DNA from: Sulfurospirillum barnesii SES-3
GTDB taxonomy: Bacteria; Campylobacterota; Campylobacteria; Campylobacterales; Sulfurospirillaceae
DNA length: 64,000 nt
Direction of reading: 5' to 3'
NCBI RefSeq assembly: GCF_000265295.1
Contig: NC_018002.1
Coordinates: 806,001 to 870,000, forward strand
The translations under genes and the position numbers were made by a program. Shown piece after piece: positions 37,158 to 46,425 of this stretch (positions are counted from its first letter, which is position 1; every line of letters begins with the position of its first letter). The notes below the pieces were generated by a model. It had not been told where the DNA came from. It saw only the letters and a program-made list of their open reading frames with translations, and made no database searches.

Positions 37158-37787
37158 ATGCTAGACAAATCCCTTCTTAAAGGACTTTACGTCCTCACCG
37201 ATGCTACGTTAACACCCGATGATACTCTTTTGGAACAAATGGAGCGTGTTTTAAAAAGCGGTGTTTGTATGATTCAATACCGCAATAAATATGCCAGCGA
37301 TGAAGAGGCTTTAAAGCAGTGTATTAGGCTTCAAGCCCTGTGTGATTATTATGAAGCACTTTTTATTGTCAATGATAGGTTGGAAATTGCCCATGAAATC
37401 AATGCGGATGGTTTACATGTAGGCATGGATGATGTGAGTTATGAAGAAGCACGTGCGCTATTGGGACGTGATAAAATTATAGGTGTTTCGTGTTATGGTG
37501 ATGTTCAAAGAGCGTTACATTACGAAGCGTTAGGTGCGGATTATGTTGCTTTTGGTTCTTTTTTTGCATCGCCTACAAAGCCCAACAGTACTGTTGTAGA
37601 ACACAGCCTTTTAAAAGAGGCCAAAGCCCATTTAAAAATACCCATTTGCGCGATTGGTGGGATTAATCAAGAAAATATTGTCCATTTGCATGCCCATGAT
37701 GTGGCAATGTACTCTGTGATTAGTGCGGTGTATAAAGAAGATGCAATTGAAGAGAACATCAAAGCATTGTATCAACGCTTAGAGTAG
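37158..37787 (+). CDS. thiE: Thiamine-phosphate synthase
   Basis: A 209-residue TIM-barrel ThiE. Marker segments are the ADGLHVGMDD loop, GVSCYGDVQRA, the AFGSFFASPTK phosphate-binding part and a late PICAIGGI. It joins the thiazole and pyrimidine halves to thiamine monophosphate. GAGAGGTTC precedes the ATG. It is a single gene with no other thi gene in the window, and its stop overlaps the convergent bactofilin gene by nine bases. Confidence 0.94.
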   Translation: MLDKSLLKGLYVLTDATLTPDDTLLEQMERVLKSGVCMIQYRNKYASDEEALKQCIRLQALCDYYEALFIVNDRLEIAHEINADGLHVGMDDVSYEEARALLGRDKIIGVSCYGDVQRALHYEALGADYVAFGSFFASPTKPNSTVVEHSLLKEAKAHLKIPICAIGGINQENIVHLHAHDVAMYSVISAVYKEDAIEENIKALYQRLE

Positions 37788-38156
37788 AACCGTTTCTGTA
37801 TCAAAAGGCTCTATGGGTTTTCGCTGCTTTTGGGATGTTTTATCTTCGGTCATGCAAAGAGTACGTTGACCCTCAAAGCGAGCCTTTGTTTCCATGCTAA
37901 GCCATGTGCTTTTTACATTTCCTTTAAAAGAGCCATAGGTTTTAATGATAAGGTTTTCACAAAAAATATTCCCCTCGCAGATTCCTTGAACAATGACCTC
38001 TTTTGCGTGAATTTCTCCGAAGACATACCCTTTTGATTCAATCCAAACAGAGGTATCGCAAAAAATATCTCCTTTGATCTCTCCTTGAATCTTCAAGGGT
38101 TCTTTACTTCGAATGCTACCCTCAAATGAACTCTTAAAAGCAATAAAACTGGTCAT
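37779..38156 (-). CDS. Bactofilin-family polymer-forming protein
   Basis: A 125-residue protein of the bactofilin (DUF583) type. A short repeating beta-helix pattern is clear (GEIKGDIFCDTSVWIESKGY, VFGEIHAKEVIVQGICEGNI). The ends are short, polar and likely disordered. Bactofilins form filaments without nucleotide and shape the cell or position wall enzymes. No M23 peptidase partner is adjacent. An ACATGT palindrome lies just upstream (core 38168). Confidence 0.9.
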   Translation of the reverse strand: MTSFIAFKSSFEGSIRSKEPLKIQGEIKGDIFCDTSVWIESKGYVFGEIHAKEVIVQGICEGNIFCENLIIKTYGSFKGNVKSTWLSMETKARFEGQRTLCMTEDKTSQKQRKPIEPFDTETVLL

Positions 38157-38183
38157 GAAATATATTTACATGTAAAGAAGTGT

Positions 38184-38205
38184 GCTACGAGGATACCCTC
38201 GTAGC
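38184..38205 (-). terminator. Terminator hairpin after cstA
   Basis: A nine-pair stem GCTACGAGG/CCTCGTAGC with a four-base loop lies about ten bases after the cstA stop. Only a short pyrimidine run follows on the minus strand. Confidence 0.65.
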
Positions 38206-38213
38206 GTAAAGGT

Positions 38214-39680
38214 TTATACGGCATTGGCAAATTTACGTTTTTGTACAATGCCTAAGCGCACCAGATAAATCATAATCACCGTTGCAGTTACTAATCCACT
38301 GTTTATGGCAACATCATGACTTAAGCCAAAAGGAAACTCTTTCGCCGTTAGCAAATACCCAACTAAACTGGCTGTAATAAACGTGCCTGGAAGGGCAGTC
38401 ATCCAAAAATTTCTTCCGTGTTTAATCAAATACGCTGTAGCTGTCCAAAGCGCAAAAGCGGAGAGCATTTGATTGGAGAAGGTGAAGTATTTCCAAATGG
38501 CAGCAAATCCAACTTGCGTAATGAAAAACGCAACAATGAAAATAGGCAAAGAAATCGTTAGACGATTGGTGATTTTTGCTTGAGAAATATTGAAACGATC
38601 TGCAATGGTTAAACGAATGGCACGAAATGCAGTATCCCCTGAAGTAATAGGAGCTACAATAACACCTAAGATAGCTAGTAAACCACCTAAGATACCAAGA
38701 TAACCCACGGTAACTTCATTGACCACCAGACCTGGTCCACCCTTTGCAAGGACATCACTAAGTCCTGCAATGCCATTGGGGAAAAATGCCATGCCAACAG
38801 CTGCCCAAATCATAGCAATCACTGCTTCAGAAATCATAGCCCCATAAAAAACTTTACGACCAAGATTTTCATTTTTCAGGGTACGTGCCATAAGAGGGGA
38901 TTGGGTTGCATGAAAACCACTGAGTGCGCCACAACTAATGGTAAAAAAGAGTGCTGGCCAAATAGGCGTGCCTTGTGGATGGCTATAATTTCCCATTTCT
39001 GTAATCTCAGGGATTGCAAGACCATGGTATATCATAGCTCCAGCGACACCAAAGGCCATAAACATTAAAACACCACCAAAGAAGGGGTAAATACGTCCAA
39101 TAATTTTATCGACAGGAAAGATGGTTGAAACAAAGTAGTAGGCAAAAATTAAGACAATCCAAAATGTTTTATCGGCAAACATTGTGCCAGCAAAAACACC
39201 CTCACCTCCTGTTTGAAAGGTAAGGTTAGCTAAAAGTGCAGCAGGCCCTACAATGAAAACAACCCCTACAAATAAAAGAAGCACGACACTGACAAATAGC
39301 ATGGCATAACGGCTACTTTCACCCAAATAATCACCTGCTAATTCTGCAATACTTTTACCTTTATTGCGAACAGACATCATACCTGACATATAATCATGCA
39401 CGCCACCTGCAAAAATGGCACCTAAAACAATCCATAAAAAAGCAGCTGGTCCATACAAAGCACCCATAATCGGTCCAAAAATAGGTCCAAGTCCTGCAAT
39501 GTTAAGAAACTGGATAAGATAAACTTTCCATGTTGCCATGGGAACAAAATCAACACCGTCTGCTTGCGTGATGGCAGGTGTGGGACGATGAGGGTCCATT
39601 CCAAATGTTTTCTCAACAAATTTACCATAAATAGCGTATCCTAAAAAAAGGATAACAAGGGAACAAAGAAAGGTAATCAC
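38214..39680 (-). CDS. cstA: CstA-family (carbon starvation) transporter
   Basis: A 488-residue membrane protein with about 13 helices. It belongs to the shorter CstA type. The E. coli protein has about 700 residues. Conserved parts are QFLNIAGLGPIFGPIMGALY, GGVHDYMSGMMSVRNKGKSI and TSGDTAFRAIRLTIADRF. CstA relatives import peptides or pyruvate-like compounds. Which applies here is open. The start is a GTG at 39680, decided by a perfect AGGAGG eight bases upstream. Confidence 0.93.
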   Translation of the reverse strand: MITFLCSLVILFLGYAIYGKFVEKTFGMDPHRPTPAITQADGVDFVPMATWKVYLIQFLNIAGLGPIFGPIMGALYGPAAFLWIVLGAIFAGGVHDYMSGMMSVRNKGKSIAELAGDYLGESSRYAMLFVSVVLLLFVGVVFIVGPAALLANLTFQTGGEGVFAGTMFADKTFWIVLIFAYYFVSTIFPVDKIIGRIYPFFGGVLMFMAFGVAGAMIYHGLAIPEITEMGNYSHPQGTPIWPALFFTISCGALSGFHATQSPLMARTLKNENLGRKVFYGAMISEAVIAMIWAAVGMAFFPNGIAGLSDVLAKGGPGLVVNEVTVGYLGILGGLLAILGVIVAPITSGDTAFRAIRLTIADRFNISQAKITNRLTISLPIFIVAFFITQVGFAAIWKYFTFSNQMLSAFALWTATAYLIKHGRNFWMTALPGTFITASLVGYLLTAKEFPFGLSHDVAINSGLVTATVIMIYLVRLGIVQKRKFANAV

Positions 39681-39844
39681 ACTGATCCTCCTAGCTAAAA
39701 TATTGACTTACTTGCTTCATTATACGGTGCATTTATCACAGACAAATCCCACTCATTTTTTTTGAAATGAGATATAGATGAGATATATTAGCTTACATTA
39801 AAGTTAAAAGTGCGTATAATGCAAACCAAAAAAAGTGGACATTA

Positions 39845-40522
39845 ATGATATACACTCTCAAAGAAAAGCACATTCTCTTCCTAGAAGACAACGAAGAATT
39901 CGCCCAAAATTTTATGGCACTTTTAGAGCTTTTTGTACATAAAATATTTCATTGCAATACCCTAGAAATCGCCTACAATACACTGCAAACACAAAAAATA
40001 GATATTATTATTTCTGATATTAAGGTGCACCATGAAAATGCTCTAAGCTTTATAGAGACCGTGCGCCATACCAATACAACCATACCTATAATTGTCTTAA
40101 GTGGGAACAAAAATGAAGAGTTCTTACTTCGAGCAATTCCCCTGAATTTAATGGCATATTTGCTCAAACCTGTCAAATACAAAGAGTTGATTGAGACCCT
40201 TAATCGCTGCTCTATAAGCCTAAGTGCGAGTAATCATCTTGTGTTAAAAAATGGGTATGCTTTTGATAAACACAATCGTATTTTATTTACCAATGAGGGT
40301 TATAAAATAGATTTAAATAAGAAAGAAACAGCGTTTGTTGAGCTTTTAATAGAGCATCAAAACCGTGTGGTAAGCAAAACGATGATGTATGAAACGCTTT
40401 GGAATTTTGATGATGTGAGTGAACAAGCTCTGCTAAATTTTGTAATGCGTTTTCGAAAAAAGGTAGGAAAGCAGTTTATTCAAACCGTCAATGAAGCAGG
40501 GTATCGCTTAGGTCTTTCGTAA
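39845..40522 (+). CDS. Response regulator, OmpR-type
   Basis: A 225-residue regulator. The receiver domain has the acidic D15, the phosphoacceptor D58 (IIISDIK), S86 and K108 (LLKPVK). The winged-helix DNA-binding domain includes LNKKETAFVELLIEHQNRVV and a final NEAGYRLGL. It pairs with the histidine kinase gene that converges on it, overlapping tail to tail by 15 bases. The target genes are unknown. cstA is divergent and directly upstream, so it could be one. Confidence 0.93.
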   Translation: MIYTLKEKHILFLEDNEEFAQNFMALLELFVHKIFHCNTLEIAYNTLQTQKIDIIISDIKVHHENALSFIETVRHTNTTIPIIVLSGNKNEEFLLRAIPLNLMAYLLKPVKYKELIETLNRCSISLSASNHLVLKNGYAFDKHNRILFTNEGYKIDLNKKETAFVELLIEHQNRVVSKTMMYETLWNFDDVSEQALLNFVMRFRKKVGKQFIQTVNEAGYRLGLS

Positions 40523-41344
40523 AATGGTGACACACACGCCCTCTTTGGTGTTACAAATTAAGAGTTTTTGAGCGTATTTTTCTAGAATGGTTTGACACAT
40601 AGAAAGCCCGAGTCCTTTTGTAAGAGCATTTTCTGCTATTTTTCCTCTAGCGTTGTCACAAAAAGTAATTTTTTCTTGAGATAACGTAATGATAATTTTA
40701 CGTTTTTCTACACGTTCAGGGTGAAATGCTTGCAAAGCATTGTTAATAATATTAAGCCAAACTTGCATAAATTCATTTTTAATCCCATAAATTTCAACGT
40801 TCATATCCCCTTGTACCTCTATATGAACATTATCCGCAAGAATATGGGTCTCAATAATACTAAGGGTTTGGTAAATGGATTGGGAGACATTAAAGGTATC
40901 ATACTGTGAAGAGGGTTTGTAAAACTCTAAAAAATTTTGCATGGTTTGAGACATAAAATCCAATGTATTTTCAACGCTTTTTAGTTTTTCATACCACAAT
41001 GCTTTATCAATGGTTTGATTGTGCTCCAAATATGCCATCATCATGAGATTAATGCTGCTTAGGTTGGAAAGAGGTTCCCTCCATTGGTGTGAAATATTAC
41101 CAATGAGTGTACCAAGTGCGGCTTGTTTGGCGTGTTGAAGAATAATTTTTTGATTTTCAAGATTCAGTTTTATGACACGTTCAACCTTGCGTCGTAACAT
41201 AAAGTTCCACAGTGAAATTGTAATGATAAGAAAAAAAGTGATAGCTATTATTCCATAAAACCAAAGAGGATGAATGTGTTGAAATAATGAAATGACAAGT
41301 TGTTGATCCATTAAAGGCTCATACGTTTGCATACTTTCTAGCAA
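40508..41344 (-). CDS. Sensor histidine kinase
   Basis: A 278-residue kinase. It has a short N-terminus, one membrane helix (about residues 28-50), a coiled-coil linker, and no sizeable periplasmic sensor. The H-box is IGNISHQWREPL (H86). The N-box NIINNALQAF, a G1-like FCDNARGKI and G2 GLGLSMCQTIL form the ATP site. It probably works with the convergent response regulator. Input is likely intramembrane, cytoplasmic or through a partner protein. Confidence 0.92.
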   Translation of the reverse strand: MLESMQTYEPLMDQQLVISLFQHIHPLWFYGIIAITFFLIITISLWNFMLRRKVERVIKLNLENQKIILQHAKQAALGTLIGNISHQWREPLSNLSSINLMMMAYLEHNQTIDKALWYEKLKSVENTLDFMSQTMQNFLEFYKPSSQYDTFNVSQSIYQTLSIIETHILADNVHIEVQGDMNVEIYGIKNEFMQVWLNIINNALQAFHPERVEKRKIIITLSQEKITFCDNARGKIAENALTKGLGLSMCQTILEKYAQKLLICNTKEGVCVTILRKT

Positions 41345-41433
41345 AAAACACTCCTAATAAAGGCAAAATTGTAGCATAATAAGCTTTTTTCGAGTAAGAT
41401 AGTCTATTTACATTTTGATACAAGGCGATAACC

Positions 41434-42417
41434 GTGTTAGAAAAATTTGACATTTCTATTACCAATGCCAGTAAGGGCATGGCACTGATGCTCATTTTGT
41501 GGCATCATCTTTTTTATGAGAAACCTGAGAGTGGATGGCTTGTTTTTCAAACGGCTTTGTTGGCTAAGGTGTGTGTGGGTATTTACGTGGTGTTAAGTGG
41601 CTATGGTTTGGCAGAATCGATTAAAAAAAGAGGGATGGAGTTAGGCGTTTTTTATAAACGAAGGCTTCTTAAGCTCTATATGAATTATTGGCTCATTGCA
41701 CTGTTGTTTGTTCCCTTTGGTGCATGGTTTATGGGTAGAACGTTATTGAGTGTGTACGGAGAACACTCTTTTGAGGGTTTTATGATTCAGATGTTAGGGT
41801 TTCATATGTTTACGTGGGTGAGTTATGGCTACAATGCGACATGGTGGTTTATGAGCCTCATTATTGTGCTTTACGCAATTTTCCCATTGGTCAATTTTTT
41901 AAGTGCTCGTTTTGGGTGGTGGTTTTTGGCTTTTTGTGCTGCACTTCTTTTTGTTCCTATCCCTTTGGTGAACGATTGGATTTTTCCTTTTGCTGTGGGG
42001 GTGTTTCTCTCTCAAAGAAACGGCCTTGTAATCCTATTTGAATGGTTTCAAAAAAGAGGCGTAGTGGGCTTTTTCATACTTTTAGTAGCTACCCTTTTCA
42101 TGGCATGGTATAGGCAACATGGATGGCTTTTTGATAGCGTGCGTGCCGATACATTTTTTGGGATTTTACTGATTATCTGGACAACCAAATTTTCACTTTT
42201 CTTTTCATGGGGTAAAAAAGCGCTTGAGTTTATAGGGGTTCACTCCTTTAATATCTTTTTATTTCATACCTTTATTTACTACTACTATTTCCCTGATTTT
42301 ATTTATGGCTTTTACAGCCCACTTCTTATTTTTCTCGTTCTTTTGGGAGTGTGTTTGTTGATTTCAATGGTGATTGAGCGGTTTAAACTTTTAATAGGTT
42401 TTGATAAATTGATTTAG
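41434..42417 (+). CDS. Acyltransferase 3-family membrane protein
   Basis: A 327-residue protein with about ten membrane helices. The acyltransferase-3 signature is near the start (ITNASKGMALMLILWHHLFY, with the catalytic-type His pair) and continues with a Ser/Gly-rich VLSGYGLAESIKKRG. These enzymes O-acetylate surface sugars or lipids. Start GTG with AAGGCGATAACC upstream. No surface-polysaccharide genes are adjacent, so the acceptor is unknown. Confidence 0.88.
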   Translation: MLEKFDISITNASKGMALMLILWHHLFYEKPESGWLVFQTALLAKVCVGIYVVLSGYGLAESIKKRGMELGVFYKRRLLKLYMNYWLIALLFVPFGAWFMGRTLLSVYGEHSFEGFMIQMLGFHMFTWVSYGYNATWWFMSLIIVLYAIFPLVNFLSARFGWWFLAFCAALLFVPIPLVNDWIFPFAVGVFLSQRNGLVILFEWFQKRGVVGFFILLVATLFMAWYRQHGWLFDSVRADTFFGILLIIWTTKFSLFFSWGKKALEFIGVHSFNIFLFHTFIYYYYFPDFIYGFYSPLLIFLVLLGVCLLISMVIERFKLLIGFDKLI

Positions 42418-42465
42418 AAAATATCCGATTTTATGTTCAAAGAGATTGACATAAAAGAGGGTACT

Positions 42466-43461
42466 ATGCGTATTGCATCATCGAGTGTTTTGTTAACACA
42501 GACGTATCAGGCGGACTCGTCAAGCCTCGTTCATGAACGTATTAATCAAGATGAAATTGTCCGTTTGTCGCAAGTGAGTGAGTCTGAAAAGCTCTCGTTA
42601 AATGCGGTAGGTTTAGTGAAAACACAAGAGGGGCAAAGTATTGCGCTCTCATTGCAAACTGAACTTTCTCGCTATGACAGCTACCGTGTTGAGATACGTC
42701 AAAGTCTTGCCCAAATGGTTGATCCTTTGGTGATTAATCTTAAGGGTGGTCTGGTTGAGGTGGATAAAGAGAAGAAGTTTCAATTTGACTTAAACAGTGA
42801 TGGCATAAGCGATGAAATTTCTGCCTTAGCGCAAGGGAGTGGATTTTTAGCGTTGGATCGTAACGAAAATGGTGTCATTGACGATGGAAGTGAGCTTTTT
42901 GGAACACAAAGTGGCAATGGTTTTTTGGATTTATCCGCCTACGATGATGATGGTAACGGTTGGATAGATGCCAACGATGAAATTTTTTCAAAGCTTAAAA
43001 TCTGGCAAAAAAGTGCCTTAGAAGATAAACTCATCAGTCTTAGTGAGGCGAGGGTAGGAGCGCTCTTACTGAACAGTGTTCATTCTTCTTTTAGCTATAA
43101 AAACGATGAAACACTGAATGCTCAGTTGAAACAAAGCAGTGTGGTGCTTTTTGAAGATGGCAAAACAGGATGGATGTCGCATTTGGATTTTTCGATCACA
43201 CCTCCTATCTCAGTGCAAACCCAATCAACGCTTCAAGGAAGTAGCGAAGCACAAGGTGGCATCTCTTTAGCTCCCTCAAGTCTCTCTAAACTCAAAGCTT
43301 CCACATCCCAGCAAAGTAGTGATAGTTTAGTCGATAGTCTGAAAAAGCGTTTGAAAGTATTGCAAACACGTCTTCCAAAAGCAGAAAATGAGGGTGAAAA
43401 AAACGCACTGATGATGCAGATTCTTGATTTATCCGCACGTATTATGCAATTAGGCGGCTAA
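42466..43461 (+). CDS. Protein with EF-hand-like calcium-binding repeats
   Basis: A 331-residue protein without signal peptide or membrane helix. The centre has three acidic DxNxDG-type loops: DLNSDGISDE, DRNENGVIDDGSELFG and DDDGNGWIDANDEIF. This arrangement is known from the ends of large RTX-like secreted proteins. The C-terminus is a coiled coil (SLKKRLKVLQTRLPKAENEG). The ATG at 42466 follows GAGGGTACT. The frame to 42433 is less likely. Location and function are unknown. It may bind calcium in the cytoplasm or leave by a route without a cleaved signal. Confidence 0.75.
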   Translation: MRIASSSVLLTQTYQADSSSLVHERINQDEIVRLSQVSESEKLSLNAVGLVKTQEGQSIALSLQTELSRYDSYRVEIRQSLAQMVDPLVINLKGGLVEVDKEKKFQFDLNSDGISDEISALAQGSGFLALDRNENGVIDDGSELFGTQSGNGFLDLSAYDDDGNGWIDANDEIFSKLKIWQKSALEDKLISLSEARVGALLLNSVHSSFSYKNDETLNAQLKQSSVVLFEDGKTGWMSHLDFSITPPISVQTQSTLQGSSEAQGGISLAPSSLSKLKASTSQQSSDSLVDSLKKRLKVLQTRLPKAENEGEKNALMMQILDLSARIMQLGG

Positions 43462-43516
43462 TCTAAGTCATTTTGGGTTACACTTTTACATCTTTACATG
43501 TAAAAGGAAAACGCAT

Positions 43517-44143
43517 ATGTTAGAGTTACAAACCGTACTCATGTTTATAGGTGCTTCAACACTTTTAGCCTTAGCCCCTGGTCCTGATATTCTTTTTGTT
43601 CTTACCCAATCCATGAGTAAAGGGAGTCGTTCAGGTATGGTTATTGCTTTAGGATTGTGCAGTGGATTAGTGTTTCATACAACCGCTGTTGCCCTTGGGG
43701 TTGCTGTTATTTTTCAAAGCTCTGAACTGGCGTTTACGCTCTTAAAACTCTTTGGAGCTGGCTATTTGCTCTACCTTGCGTGGATGGCTTTTCGTGATGC
43801 TTCAAGAAGTAAATTAAACCTCGATAAAACACCTTTAGCCTTGAGTGCCTTGTATCGACGGGGTATTTTGATGAACATTACCAACCCTAAAGTTTCTATC
43901 TTTTTCCTTGCTTTTTTACCTCAATTTACCAATCCTGCATTAGGAAGTGTGACGGTTCAAATTTTTAGTTTAGGGGCACTGTTTATGCTATGTGCACTCA
44001 GCGTTTTTACACTGGTATCTCTTTTGGCAGGAAAGCTAGGCGCATGGTTTTCGAAAACACCCTATGGCGAAAGAATTCTTAATTATCTTGCGGGTACTGT
44101 TTTTACAGCGTTAGCAGTGAAGTTAGTTTTTACGTCTAAGTAA
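43517..44143 (+). CDS. LysE/RhtB-family exporter
   Basis: A 208-residue protein with about six membrane helices. It carries the family opening LALAPGPDILFVLTQSMSKG and the middle segment GILMNITNPKVSIFFLAFLP. Family members export amino acids or homoserine-type compounds. AAAAGGAAAACGCAT precedes the ATG, and one ACATGT palindrome lies just upstream. A 30-residue frame follows nine bases after its stop. Confidence 0.93.
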   Translation: MLELQTVLMFIGASTLLALAPGPDILFVLTQSMSKGSRSGMVIALGLCSGLVFHTTAVALGVAVIFQSSELAFTLLKLFGAGYLLYLAWMAFRDASRSKLNLDKTPLALSALYRRGILMNITNPKVSIFFLAFLPQFTNPALGSVTVQIFSLGALFMLCALSVFTLVSLLAGKLGAWFSKTPYGERILNYLAGTVFTALAVKLVFTSK

Positions 44144-44152
44144 GGTTGAAGA

Positions 44153-44245
44153 ATGAAAAAATCGCACCTCTTAGCTATTATGATTGCATTGTTTTGTGGA
44201 GTGTTACTTATTGAAATTTTTTTAAAAAATATCTTGGGCACATAA
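44153..44245 (+). CDS. Possible 30-residue membrane peptide
   Basis: A short frame beginning MKKSHLLAIMIALFCGVLLI, then a few residues ending NILGT. It is one membrane helix with a positive N-terminus. A fair ribosome site (AAGGTTGAAGA) is directly before the ATG, and the frame begins nine bases after lysE, so it could be translated with it. No family is recognised. Chance is possible because the region is AT-rich. Confidence 0.45.
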   Translation: MKKSHLLAIMIALFCGVLLIEIFLKNILGT

Positions 44246-44311
44246 CAAATAGTCTCTATTTATGCCTATGAATTGTTATGATAAATCAAAAATTAGATGA
44301 AGGAAGTCCCC

Positions 44312-45055
44312 ATGAAAATAGGCTTGTTTATCCCCTGTTTTATGAATGAACTCTACCCAGAAGCCTGTATGGCAACGCTTAAGGTATTAGAAGATTTAGG
44401 TTTGGATGTAGAGTATCCCCTAGAGCAGACGTGTTGTGGTCAAGCGCAAGCCAATACAGGATGCGCAAAAGAGGCTGCTCTCTTAGCGGAGCGTTTTTTT
44501 ACTATTTTTAAAAAGTACGATTATATTGTGGCTCCTAGTGGAAGTTGTGTGAGTATGGTGCGCCATAACTATGCACAGTTTTTAGAAGGACGCGAGGGGT
44601 TTGAGCGAATGCGTTCACATACCTATGAGCTTGTCGAATTTTTACACGATGTCATTAAGCCAACTTCACTGAAAGCAAAATTTCCATATAAAGTGGGCAT
44701 TCACAATACCTGCCATTCACACAGAGGTCTTGGTATGGCAAGCATGAGTGAACAAAATGTGCCTGAATTCTCAAAAATCAAAGCGATTCTGAGCAAGGTT
44801 GAGGGTATTGCGTTTACGGAATTAAGCCGTAAAGATGAGTGCTGTGGCTTTGGTGGTACGTTTGCCGTGAGTGAAGAGGCGATGAGTGCGGCGATGGGAA
44901 GGGCACGCTTGCAAGATCATTTGGATGCAGGCAGTGAGTATATTACAGGCATTGATTTGTCGTGTTTGATGCACATGCAAGGCTTAATTGATCGAGAAAA
45001 AATGCCATTAAAAACCATCCATATTGTTCAAATTTTAGCAGGAGATGTGCAATGA
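44312..45055 (+). CDS. lutA: Lactate utilization iron-sulfur protein LutA (LldE)
   Basis: A 247-residue protein of the CCG-domain type. The two cysteine-rich motifs are EQTCCGQAQANTGC and DECCGFGGTFA, with NTCHSHRGL between. It binds iron-sulfur clusters and forms the L-lactate dehydrogenase complex with LutB and LutC. The ATG at 44312 has AAGGAAGTCCCC upstream, better than the ATG at 44297. Its stop overlaps the lutB start (ATGA). Confidence 0.95.
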   Translation: MKIGLFIPCFMNELYPEACMATLKVLEDLGLDVEYPLEQTCCGQAQANTGCAKEAALLAERFFTIFKKYDYIVAPSGSCVSMVRHNYAQFLEGREGFERMRSHTYELVEFLHDVIKPTSLKAKFPYKVGIHNTCHSHRGLGMASMSEQNVPEFSKIKAILSKVEGIAFTELSRKDECCGFGGTFAVSEEAMSAAMGRARLQDHLDAGSEYITGIDLSCLMHMQGLIDREKMPLKTIHIVQILAGDVQ

Positions 45056-46425
45056 GTATCAATCATCCAGAACTTGCCGAAAAATTTGCAAGCAACGTAG
45101 AGCGTATGAAATGGCACGATAAAGCCCTTTGGTTTGTGCGCCTCAAACGTGACAATCAAGCCAAAAGTTTAGAAGAGTGGGAAGCCCTTCGTGCGACTGC
45201 AGATGCCATTAAAAGCCACACATTAAGTCATTTAGATAGTTATTTAGAAGCGTTTGAAAAAAATGCACAAGCCCGTGGAATTCGTGTGCATTGGGCAAAA
45301 GATGCGAAAGAACATAATGAAATTGTGTTGGATTTGCTACGCTCCCATAATGCTAAAATGATTGTAAAAAGTAAATCCATGCTGACAGAGGAGTGCCATC
45401 TAAATCCTTACTTAGAAGAGCATGGCATTGAAGTGGTTGATACGGATTTGGGGGAGCGTATTGTGCAATTGCGAAAAGAACCCCCATCGCATATTGTTTT
45501 ACCTGCTATCCATCTTAAAAAAGAGGATGTGGGTACCACGTTTGAGAAGTTTTTAAAGACAGAAAAAGGCAACGCCGATCCGACCTATCTTACCCGTGCC
45601 GCACGAGCGCATTTGCGTGAAAAATTTGTAGGTGCGGATGCCTCTATGACAGGTGTGAATTTTGCGATTGCGCAAACAGGGGGCATTGTGGTGTGTACCA
45701 ATGAAGGCAATGCCGATTTGGGGGCTAGTTTGCCTAAACTGCATATTGCGTGTATGGGGATTGAAAAAATTATTCCTCGATTGGAAGATTTGAGTATTTT
45801 TACACGTCTTTTAGCACGCAGCGCTACAGGGCAACCTGTAACAACCTATACCACGCATTACCACGGTGCGGTTGAGGGTGGTGAAATGCATGTGGTGATT
45901 GTGGATAACGGTCGAACGAAAATTCTTGCTGATAAACGCTACATTAAATCACTTCAATGCATTCGATGCGGTGCATGTTTAAATACGTGTCCTATTTATC
46001 GAAGGAGTGGAGGTTATAGCTATGGGTATACCATTCCAGGACCTATTGGCTCAACATTAGCGCCCAGCCGTGATTTGAAAAAATACTACAGCTTACCGTT
46101 TGCCTGCTCTTTGTGTGCCTCATGCACGAACGTTTGTCCTGTGAAGGTCGATTTGCACCAACAACTCTATTTAAAGCGTCAAGATGTTGTGGATGCTGGG
46201 TATTTAAGCCCTGTTAAATACAATGCTTTAAAAATAGCCACATGGTTGATGTGCCGTCCAAAACTGATGGATTTTGCGGGTTTTCTGGCACGTAAAATGG
46301 TTCCGATTTTGCCTCGGGTGCTGCTCTATTCTAAGTTTAATGTATGGGGAAAAGCCAGAGAGTTGCCGCCGTTTCCTAAGAACAGTTTTAAAGAACTTTA
46401 CAAAGCGAAAAAGGGTATCAAATGA
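45052..46425 (+). CDS. lutB: Lactate utilization iron-sulfur protein LutB (LldF)
   Basis: A 457-residue protein. The N-terminal LUD domain includes GANFAIAQTGG-type sequence (here GVNFAIAQTGGIVVCTNEG). It is followed by two 4Fe-4S motifs, CIRCGACLNTCPIY and CSLCASCTNVCPVK, and a DUF3390-like tail. It carries electrons in lactate oxidation. Middle gene of lutABC, with four-base overlaps on both sides. Confidence 0.96.
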   Translation: MSINHPELAEKFASNVERMKWHDKALWFVRLKRDNQAKSLEEWEALRATADAIKSHTLSHLDSYLEAFEKNAQARGIRVHWAKDAKEHNEIVLDLLRSHNAKMIVKSKSMLTEECHLNPYLEEHGIEVVDTDLGERIVQLRKEPPSHIVLPAIHLKKEDVGTTFEKFLKTEKGNADPTYLTRAARAHLREKFVGADASMTGVNFAIAQTGGIVVCTNEGNADLGASLPKLHIACMGIEKIIPRLEDLSIFTRLLARSATGQPVTTYTTHYHGAVEGGEMHVVIVDNGRTKILADKRYIKSLQCIRCGACLNTCPIYRRSGGYSYGYTIPGPIGSTLAPSRDLKKYYSLPFACSLCASCTNVCPVKVDLHQQLYLKRQDVVDAGYLSPVKYNALKIATWLMCRPKLMDFAGFLARKMVPILPRVLLYSKFNVWGKARELPPFPKNSFKELYKAKKGIK

